DNA of 64,000 bases, taken from positions 62,001 through 126,000 of the forward strand of contig JAJTUP010000053.1 in NCBI GenBank assembly GCA_021399435.1, given 5' to 3'. Positions 56,064 through 64,000 of the stretch are shown here, piece by piece. This DNA comes from Diaporthe sp. PMI_573. Its lineage: Eukaryota; Ascomycota; Sordariomycetes; Diaporthales; Diaporthaceae. The translations under genes and the position numbers were made by a program. Numbering within the stretch: the first letter of the stretch is position 1; the number at the start of each line of letters is the position of its first letter. A model generated the notes under the pieces. It had not been told where the DNA came from. It did not search any database and saw nothing but the letters and a program-made list of their open reading frames with translations.

Positions 56064-57926
56064 GGTGGCGGGCTGGGCGTCGCGAGGGCGACGGGTCCTT
56101 GTCGCGATTTATACGGGCACGCAAACGAGGGACCTCGTGAGGAGGTGACGAGGTCAGGCGAGGATAAGGCGGGCAACAGGCCTCGCTCACGCGGCTGAGG
56201 ATGGGGCCTATGTAGCCTCGTGGGGTTAGGCTGAACAGCTGAGGGCGTGTGTTGGTCTGGGTCAGTTAGGTTGGGGCCAGGCGGGTTGGGGAGCTGGGCT
56301 GGGCTGGGAAATTTTCGTCAGCCTTCCCGCCAGTGTTGCTACGCACATGGCAGATCCAGCACGGGGTCGTGTCGAGTCGAGTCGTGTCGCGACGTGCCGT
56401 GGGGGTACCTCGCAGGGATGCAGCTTGAAGGGGCCAAGGCGCCTACTACCATACCGGGTTAGCTCGTGCAGGTAGTTGTCAATCTGCCGTTTTTCAGCCT
56501 GCTAGCTGGCAGTGCGTCTCGCTCATCTGATTGCTGCTGTCGGTCGCTGACTGCTGTCGCTTGACCTGCTTGGCCCTGACTTCACCCCGGGCTTCTGTGA
56601 CTGTTTTGGTCGTGAGGCTGTCTGACTGTAATTAGAAAAAGCCCCAAGACCCCACCGTCCAGAGTGTCTGCCTATCTGGTGCTGTCTGCAGAAGAGAAGG
56701 AGAGGGGAGTATCACAAGCAAGAGAACCTTGATGAGAGACAGGCTCACTCTAGTCTGGGCGGGGCTGACTCCTGCATTCGCGTCACAAGCGGCATCGAGT
56801 GCGACTGCAGACTGTAATGAGCTAGCTATATGCTCGTACAGGAGAGTACAATGCTGCTGTTGTGTATCCGGACACACTCGGCGAGAGGGAGAAAACAATG
56901 AATCCAGTCGACAGCAACAATCGTCGACTAGTATCCGTACGGTCGAGGGTTAAATGGGTGAGGTGAGTTGTGCCTCGTGCGGCGGCTGTTGCGCCTTGTT
57001 CCAGGCCATGCACATGAGAGGTCACTCAGCCGTCGCTTGGCTTGGGCCTCGTCGCAAGGGACCTCCCGGGGGCAGCGCACTGACATGGCAGTAGGGGTTG
57101 TCTAGGTACTGTAGTAACAGTAGCGGCAGCGGCCATCAAGGTTCTCGCTGGCCACCTTGCCAACCTGCTACTGCAGGCTGCTGTGCTGAGAAAAGGCAGC
57201 TCGCTATTTGTCAGGGGCAACCTTGAGTCGTTGGGCCAGGCGGCCAGGCGGTCCAGAGTGACAGGCCACCCCGCACCCACCCGTCCGTCACTGGCAAGCC
57301 CCACGCCGTTTCTGCTTTTCGCCGATCCTAGAACCAGTAGCGGCGACAATATGACATCGACAAGACGCTGAATGGTCCATGGCCTCCAGCCCGGTGGCCT
57401 GCCTACGATACACATTTGTTTCCTCCTGTTCCTGACCCAGCAGGTCTCCGGCCGTCTAATGTCGGCCCGTTCTGAACTAGAATAACCCTCTTCAACCCAC
57501 GCTCTACAACACTCTGTCTTGCCACATCGTGTCGTGTCGTATTGGACCTTTTCCCCTTTCGGCCCTTTGCACGTCTGCCCTGCTGAAGAAGCTCCAACCT
57601 ACAGGCGGCGCCCTGCATCACCTTTGTGCAGCCCATACAAGCCCTTTGTGTCAATCGCATCCGGATTGTTGGGCTCCATATCATCTCCGCAGAACACCGG
57701 CACGGACATATCAAGACGGGCAGGAGGCCATAAACGCACCTTCCGGAGTTCCAAATCGTCAGCCAGCGGCACTGCCCGACGTCAAGTCCTCGCTTTGTCT
57801 TGCTGCCATTACACGCGCTCACTGCATACACCATACCTATCAAATACTCCAACTACTGGAGGCGACAGATCTAAGAAACACCACTGAGGTGCCAGCCAGA
57901 GGGCCGTAGGGCTCTGACAGCCGATC
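56064..57926. promoter_or_regulatory. Divergent spacer (NUC1 / ZRT3)
   Basis: 1.86 kb with a GGGCTGGG-like patch near 56290-56310 and GTCGAGTC repeats near 56368-56382. The 57.5-57.9 kb part is probably the leader of the zinc transporter gene. No gene is supported. Confidence 0.5.
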
Positions 57927-59864
57927 ATGGAGGCGGCGGAAGTGAGCAATGACACCCGCGGGTGGATCATGTGCGTTGTGAGCGGCATAGGTGGGTGACC
58001 CTGATTCCCTCTGACCTCTGCACTCCTGGCACAACGCTATTAGGGGTCTCAGCTCGTGGTTAGGAAGCAGTGGCAGTGGGCAGTGGACAGGAAACATGTC
58101 AAATGTCCTTGCTGACATCGCGCCTCTGAATAGCCTGCGTTATGGGCGCCTGCGTAATATGCGTCGACTTGGTGATTCGCTACATACCGGGCAAGCAAGA
58201 CTTCCGCATACAGGACAGCAATTCCTTCTTAGCATGCTCACTTAGCCTGAGTTTTGGTGTCATGGTGTGTAACCCCTCCGATCCTTTATACCGCACATTG
58301 CATGTGCTGGTTGTCACAACCCATGGTATCGCGGTGTCCATCTTGCTGACCAGGCCTCACACAGATATTCTCGGCCCTGCATAGTATGCTACCCGAGTCC
58401 GAGGAGTACTTGCGCAAGGACAAGTACGACTCGATGGACGCCGGCTTGATCATGATGGGCTGCTTCGTCGGCGGCTTCCTGGGGATACAGGTCGTGTCGA
58501 GGCTGCTTCATCGCCTCATGCCCTCGCATGTGGTCGACTGCGATCACACCCATGACGACGCGGATGAGGACGAGCACCAAGGGAAACATGACCATGCCCA
58601 TGGGGCAAGTCGACAGCCGTCGCGCATCGGTAGGGCGAGGACGCGGCTGTCGTCCCAGGGGAGACGAGTAACCACTGTCACCAAGCTTCACGGGAATGGC
58701 CACTCACACTCGCACGCCCACGGCGACTCCCACGGTCCCCACGGTCACCCGCACGTTTCCGAATCCACGCCACTCCTGCCATCTGCTGGCAACCAGCAGG
58801 CTAACGGACGGCCACATCCCGATCCCCAACAACATGGCCTGTCAGCCGTTACGGATGGCTTGCGCCAACATGCACTGGCCCCCAAGTATCCTTCTACGAG
58901 CGCTGCCCGTCGTCCATCCCTCATTGACATGCGCGATCGTGTCATATCCTTCGTCAAGGACACCAAGAGGACCTGTGACGTCGATGGCCCATGCTTTGGC
59001 TACAGCGACCCCTGCGGGCAGGAGTGCTTCAAGCACGTGGCCTCGCGGTCTGCGATCTCGAGGCAGAACTCACGCTCCATGTCTCGAATGAACACGAGCG
59101 TCTTTCAACCTACAGCGCCACTGTTTGAGAGGGTGTCAGAAGAGGGCAGCGAGGTCGATTCAGGGGCGGCTTCACCTCTAAGCCCGTTGCGTCGAGCCAG
59201 CCGTACCCGTTCGCAGGAGCCAACGACCGGAGCGGGTCACCACGATCATCACGATCACGATCATCACGACAGCAACCACTATTTCCTAGATGAGGACGAC
59301 TACCCCCACGACCACATGTCCGAGGCAAGCACCGACCTGGAAGCCCAAGACGGCGCAGCTCATCACCACCATGTCCCCGCCAACGCGTTTCTATCCATTG
59401 GCCTGCAAACCGTCATCGCCATCGCGCTGCACAAGTTCCCCGAGGGCTTCATCACCTACGCCACCAACCACGCAAACCCCCAACTCGGCTTCAATGTCTT
59501 CATGGCTCTCTTTGTTCACAACATTGCCGAGGGGTTCGCCATGGCTCTTCCGCTGTACATGGCCCTGGGTTCGCGCCTGAAAGCGATAGCCTGGTCCAGC
59601 CTTCTGGGCGGCTTCAGCCAGCCTATGGGCGCTGGCATAGCATGGCTGTTGTTCAGGTTCTTTGGCTCCGGCGGGGAGGTCGGGATCGACAACACCGCCT
59701 ATGCGATCCTTTTCGCTGCGACGGCGGGCATCATGACGAGTGTTGCTCTGCAGCTGTTTGTCGAGAGCTTGAGCCTGAACCACAATCGCAACCTGAGCAT
59801 CGCCTTTGCATTCCTCGGTACGGTGCTTTTGGGAGTGAGCAATGCGATTGCCGGCCACCACTGA
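57927..59864 (+). CDS. ZRT3: ZIP-family zinc transporter, vacuolar Zrt3 type
   Basis: Exons 57927-57990, 58134-58264 and 58365-59864 give 564 residues. Zrt3 releases stored zinc from the vacuole to the cytosol. Splicing restores the first two membrane spans: GWIMCVVSGI-ACVMGACVICVDLV and LACSLSLSFGVM-IFSALHSMLPESEEYL. A third span follows (LIMMGCFVGGFLGIQVV), then a very long hydrophilic loop with His-rich clusters (HSHSHAHG, HHDHHDHDHH) expected to bind zinc. The ZIP core comes next: IALHKFPEGFITYAT and FVHNIAEGFAMALPLY carry the metal-site His/Glu residues, then three more spans to LLGVSNAIAGHH. The loop of nearly 300 residues is typical for the Zrt3 subfamily. Zinc-dependent regulation is likely by family, but no site is claimed. 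Confidence 0.94.
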
Positions 59865-60596
59865 TGGGATGATCTGGTGCCGGCTTATTATACATCAAGG
59901 AAAGGGTTTTTGTTTTTGGGACAGAGGGAGACTGTTATCGGCAGGGGAGGGCTAATGACAATCCAACCACCAATCAAAGGCAGAGTTACACGAGGAAACT
60001 TCATACAGCATGGTGCATTGGTAGATAGATGCGGGTAACGCGGTGGGATCATGATTTCTGGCGTGTTTACCCCTGGTGTGCTTGGGTGCGTCCGGGCCGG
60101 GTACGGTATATCCTTTTACAACGGGTTTTCTGGCAGGAATGGTGTACTTGGGCATGGGAACACACATTGGTCAAGGCGAATTCATCATTGCTGCTTTTAT
60201 CGTACGAGGATATCAAAATCGGGCGGGAAAGGGCCGCCAATACGACAGTATGTCTTACGTATTCACTGGAGGAACCGGCACCGACATCATATTGAATCAA
60301 AGCATTGTTATTATGACCTTGAAGGGTCTGGTATCGATCACTGTTTTTTTTTTTATCAGTGTGGCTGTTTCAGCAACCTCTGCCAAGTATTTTAATAGCA
60401 ATCCTTCCACTCCGCTGTGGTCATCGAAGATGTCCCTTGCACGTCTTTTTAGTGTAGTATCACTTTCCTCCCGTACCGATTTCGCGCCGGTTTCAAATCA
60501 AAAGGGGTATCTCTACAAGCTCCAATCCGTCGAAATAGCAAAGAAGCAAGCATCGTTCATCCATCCTCAACAACGTCGGACTCCATCCACCCGTAC
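59865..60596. other. Convergent 3' spacer
   Basis: 732 bp between the stops of ZRT3 and the TFIIIA gene, with a T run near 60343-60352. A 218-codon plus-strand frame at 60076-60732 crosses into the antisense of TFIIIA; it has no domain and was not accepted. Confidence 0.5.
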
Positions 60597-62215
60597 TCAA
60601 CCCTGGAGCAGGAGGCTGGGGTCGATCGCCGAGTCGCCCAGATCAATCAGCTGCATCAAGTTCGCCTCCTCACGGTCCCAGTCCGGCTGCTGCTGCTGCG
60701 ACGCAACGGACCTAGCGGCGGCGTCGGCATAGGCCAGGCCCGATTCTGAGAACTGCGGCTCAGCAGCAGCGTCGGCGGGGCCGTCGCCCCAGACGACGTC
60801 CCCGTCGTGCAGCCGCGGGACCTCGGACGCCCCGAGGAGCCCGACCTCGTTGGCGTGCTCGGGGTGTTGGGCCTGAACGTGGTTGTGGAGGTCTGCGTAG
60901 CGGATGAAGCGCGCGGTGCACCCAGGCGCGGTGCAGACGATCTGGCGGCGCTCCTGGTTCGCGACGCCGGAGATCACGTTAAGAAAACTGGCAGAGGGCT
61001 TGGCCTTGGGCGCGTAGGTCGAGCTCGTGTCGGGCGCGGGGCGGGGCCTGCCCAGGTGCACGAAGAGGATGTGCTGCGCCATCTTGGCCTTGTCGACGAA
61101 GCCCTCGCCGCAGCCCTCCTCGGTCCAGTTCCAGTCCTCCAGGCCTACGACGTCGAATGTGTTGACCTTGCCGCAGACGAAGCGCTTGCCCTCGTGCGCC
61201 GTGCGGTAGTGGCTGTTCATGTTGGCCTTCTTGGTGAACTTCTTGGCGCAGCCGGGGAACGCGCAGGGGACCGTCTTGCGGTCCTCGACCGACAGCCCGG
61301 AGTGGTACATCTCCATGTGCTGCTCAAGCTGGTAGGCGCCCGCGAACCTGACGTCGCAGAAGATGCAGTTGACGTGGTCCTGGCGCATGTGCGCGTCCAG
61401 CAGGAACTGCGTCGTGAAGCCCACGGGCTGCTTGGTCTCGTCGTCCGGGTTCTGCGCCGCGTCCTCGCAGCACTCGCCGCACCAGAACCGGATCTCGCCG
61501 TGGTCCCTCTCGCGGTGGCTCCGCAGCGAGTTGGCCGAGTCGTACGACTCGCCGCAGCCCTCGTGCGTGCACGGGTACGCCTTCTTGCCCTGGTGCTCCT
61601 TGAGGACGTGCCGCTGCAGCGTCTGGTGCTTGCGGAACGACTGGTTGCACGGCGGGTAGTCCCTGCACCGAAACCGCTCCTGGCCCTCGTGCACCGCCTG
61701 GTGCCGGCGTAGCCTGGTGCCCGTGGCGAAGGACTTGTCGCAGGTGTCGCACTTGTACTTGGTCTCCTTGGTGTGGGAGATGAGGTGAAGCTTGAGGTGC
61801 TTGCTCTCGGTGTAGTCCTTGTCGCAGCCCTCATGGGTGCACTTGTAGGGTCGCTCGTTGGTGTGGGATCGTAGGTGGGCCACGAGGCGTGCGGGTCGGT
61901 TGAAGGTCTTGGGGCAGCCTGGCCAAGTGCACTTGCTCGTCTTTTGTTCGGAAGGGTAGTTGCGCCTCTTGGAGGCCCTGGAAGTCGCGCTCACGACAGT
62001 TGGTGAGGTTTGAGCCTCAGCTGGTGTTTGGATACTTGTGGCATCGTCGCTGCCGATGCGAGAGACGCTATCTTCGGCTGCAGTGTGGTTAACAACGACT
62101 GTGAACCCGTTAGAATCAGGGGATTTTGCCTACCTGTGCTGATTTCTGGGCCCATATCAACCAATTGTCGTTTTGATGGCCCCTCGAACGCCTCGTCATC
62201 TGCCTTGCGCTTCAT
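60597..62215 (-). CDS. Transcription factor IIIA, C2H2 zinc-finger protein
   Basis: Exons 62215-62134 and 62077-60597 give 520 residues. A 35-bp intron with an acceptor 21 bp earlier would also keep frame, but 56 bp is the usual size here. TFIIIA binds the internal control region of 5S rRNA genes and recruits TFIIIC for RNA polymerase III. About ten C2H2 fingers are seen in order: CTWPGCPKTFNRPARLVAHL, CTHEGCDKDYTESKHLKLHL, CDTCDKSFATGTRLRRHQ, CRDYPPCNQSFRKHQTLQRH, CTHEGCGESYDSANSLRSH, a widened CGECCED finger, CIFCDVRFAGAYQLEQH, CAFPGCAKKFTKKANMNSH, a widened CGKVNT...CGEGF finger, and, after a gap of about 40 residues, CTAPGCTARFIRYADLHNH. An interrupted last finger also occurs in yeast TFIIIA. 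The N-terminus KRKADDEAFEGPSKRQ is nuclear-signal-like. A related zinc-finger factor is the alternative. Confidence 0.88.
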
Positions 62216-62565
62216 TTTGACGCTCGCAGCTCGGCGGCGTGCAGCAGACAGGGCAGTGGAGCAGGATGAATCGAGCGGCGATCTTTTAAGTGCAGTTACT
62301 AGAACTTTTTCCCCCAGCCTTGACCGATGCGAAGTCAGCTACTGTGGGGCGTCTGATCGGGTTTTACGGCTGCTGATTGGTAGAGCGCCAACAGAGCATC
62401 CCTGTGAATTTCAGCCTTTCGGTGCTACGTACAGCTAAAGTTTTCTGCGATTGCCTGCTTCGTCGCAAAGCCAGCCGTTCCCACAAAGGATCGGTCCCAA
62501 CCCAATCCGCTCGCTCACGACCCGCCTCGACACTCGCCCAACAGACCCAAAACGCACAAAACATA
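62216..62565. promoter_or_regulatory. Bidirectional promoter between TFIIIA and RPB6
   Basis: 350 bp separate the divergent start codons of two RNA-polymerase-machinery genes. No individual element is assigned. Confidence 0.5.
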
Positions 62566-63242
62566 ATGTCTGACTACGGCGGCGGTGAAGACGACTTTGG
62601 AAACGAGGTTGGAGGAGCCGGAGGAGGGTAAGTCTCGACTTGAGTCGCGCCGTTGCGCGGTTCGCCCGAACAGTGTACTAAGGCAACCCTTTCCATAGCG
62701 AGGAGCCCTACTACGACGACGACGATCCGCAGGAGGAGTACTACTCGCCTGAACCCCAGGATGAGGGCGAGCAAGGCGCAAACGGCGCGGCCGACGAGGA
62801 CGCCGACAACATCGTCCCCTCGGGCGACCCTGCAGCTGCCGCAAAGGACAGCGTCAAGTCGCACAAGGACAAGAAGATCCCCAACGACCAGCGAACGACC
62901 ACTCCTTACATGACCAAGTACGAGAAGGCTCGCATCCTGGGCACTCGGGCTCTGCAGATCAGGTACGCGCCCGCACTGTGGGCCGGCTGCGGCTGGCGCG
63001 ATATCCCAAGGACGAGAAGGTTGACATTAGCACAGCATGAACGCTCCTGTTCTCGTCGATCTCGAGGGAGAGACGGACCCGCTGCAAATAGCTATCAAGG
63101 AGCTGCGGGAGAAGAAGGTTCCCCTGATTGTGCGGCGGTACATGCCCGACGGATAGTACGTCTCCTGGCCCCTGGCCGGCCCACCTGCCTTGCTAACCTT
63201 TGTAGCTACGAGGACTGGACTTGTGAGGAGCTGCTGCAGTGA
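62566..63242 (+). CDS. RPB6: RNA polymerases I, II and III shared subunit Rpb6 (ABC23)
   Basis: Exons 62566-62627, 62699-62962, 63036-63155 and 63206-63242 give 160 residues, close to the usual 155. The N-terminal half is acidic ([14 protein letters not shown], then [13 protein letters not shown]). The conserved RPB6 fold follows: [20 protein letters not shown], then across splices [41 protein letters not shown] and [11 protein letters not shown] with a terminal Gln. Every intron (71, 73 and 50 bp) has GT...AG ends, and each junction restores an invariant block, so the model is strong. Rpb6 stabilises the clamp of all three nuclear RNA polymerases. It is transcribed divergently from the TFIIIA gene. 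Confidence 0.96.
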
Positions 63243-64000
63243 GCGAGGTTATCGCAGTAAGCATAATCTTGGTGACACTCCAGTTGGAGCAAGCTCATAG
63301 TGGACCGACTGTCTCCGGGCTTGTATTCTGCATTAGCGAAGGCGTTCAGGTTTGAAAAAGAAGACAAGTCGTGAGCTGTGAACCTGCCGGGGGTGAGATC
63401 TCTATGTGGGCCAGCGATCTGGAAAAGCGAAGGCTTCACGATGCCCGTCAATTCGCATGCATCTCTACGACACGCTGTAGGATTCGCACGATTGGACAAT
63501 CAAGGCTTGTCTTTAGGGCAACCACTGTGCATGATCTGCAATCCCGGTCCATGAAGGTCTGCGGGATGGGAGCGCAGCCTCCCATCAGTCGAGCCACCCA
63601 CGCAGGCTCCTGCGGCGTCTGGTCTACGCTGCGACCTTGAGGCCCGCGCCAGCAAACTCGTGGTCGGACTGAAGGTGCCTCGTCTGGGGAACTCAAAGGC
63701 CGCATCAAGGATCTTGGAAAGTTACTCCAGGCGAGACTGGAAGTATAGTGTATCTGGGACCCCCTACACCAACTGCAGGTCGTCCCATCCAGCCGACAGT
63801 GTGGCTCTCCCTCCTTTACGCGTCGGTAGCTGCTTTTTCAGTTGCAAGAAATCGAACAAGTTTTGAGAGCCAGCTCATAGAGCCCGAGTCTCTTCTGCAG
63901 TGCATATAAATTCCCTCTTCCGGGGACAGAAGTTCGTGCGACGATTAGTCCTACGTCCGTTGTTCCAGCCGTACACACAGGTTGAACCGCTGTGGCCCGG
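63243..64000. other. Right-edge spacer, no gene seen
   Basis: 758 bp downstream of RPB6 to the window edge. Only short frames, none with a recognisable domain. Confidence 0.5.

Noticed and set aside
60807..61712. 301-codon plus-strand open frame
   Set aside because: Antisense to the TFIIIA zinc fingers; Val/Leu/Arg-rich shadow.
62078..62133. 35-bp intron in the TFIIIA gene using the first AG (62100-62099)
   Set aside because: Too short compared with all other introns here; the AG 21 bp further gives a 56-bp intron in the same frame.
1..64000. Secondary-metabolite cluster, CRISPR array, rRNA operon or organellar DNA
   Set aside because: No polyketide or peptide synthase, terpene cyclase, regular spacer-repeat array, rRNA or organellar genes were seen; the content is ordinary fungal nuclear genes.

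Overview
The window reads as nuclear DNA of a filamentous ascomycete (Pezizomycotina, most likely a Sordariomycete). The evidence is compact intron-containing genes (introns mostly 49-107 bp with GT...AG ends and CTAAC/CTGAC/TACTAAC branch-like motifs), GC-biased third codon positions, intergenic spacers of 0.3-2.3 kb, and a gene set that includes a secreted CBM1-carrying cellobiose dehydrogenase, a DUF4045-gelsolin protein, Pfs2, Afi1/MesA and a Zrt3-type transporter. I reconstructed 23 protein genes and one tRNA gene by joining exons by hand. All exon borders are predictions from reading frame, splice motifs and family conservation. Family names come from remembered family features, because no search could be run.

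Layout, left part (1-25.2 kb): a DUF4045/gelsolin gene running off the left edge (-), ARL2-type GTPase (-), an unrecognised gene with a GNAT-like C-terminus (+), an LCHN/DENND11-type protein (-), a Slc1-type lysophosphatidate acyltransferase (+), a small secreted cysteine-containing protein (+), S-formylglutathione hydrolase (+), Afi1/MesA (-), and an EF-hand protein resembling myosin regulatory light chain (+). Arf/DENN-type trafficking and cytoskeleton functions are frequent here, but nothing shows that they are co-regulated.

Middle part (27.5-46 kb): a TPR/J-domain co-chaperone (DNAJC7-like) followed in tandem by Sec63, then the class IIA cellobiose dehydrogenase (-), a spliced tRNA-Arg(UCG), a DDR48-like Gly/Ser repeat protein with a CsbD-like tail (-), peroxin Pex8 with a C-terminal SRL (-), a TMEM170-family protein (+), and a maltose/NodL-type O-acetyltransferase (-).

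Right part (46-64 kb): Ste14-type isoprenylcysteine methyltransferase (+), DGAT1-type acyltransferase (-), Pfs2 polyadenylation factor (+), Nuc1 mitochondrial nuclease (-), Zrt3-type zinc transporter (+), TFIIIA (-) and RNA polymerase subunit Rpb6 (+). The last two are divergent with only 350 bp between their start codons.

No secondary-metabolite cluster, intact transposon, CRISPR array or clear horizontally acquired block is visible. The most interesting signals are small. A possible 66-bp alternative terminal intron in the DNAJC7-like gene would remove the stop codon and add an acidic, membrane-spanning tail. Two in-frame starts of the formylglutathione hydrolase would predict mitochondrial and cytosolic forms. 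Very small exons in the light-chain and cellobiose dehydrogenase genes would defeat simple gene calling. The tRNA-Arg gene looks partly degenerate.
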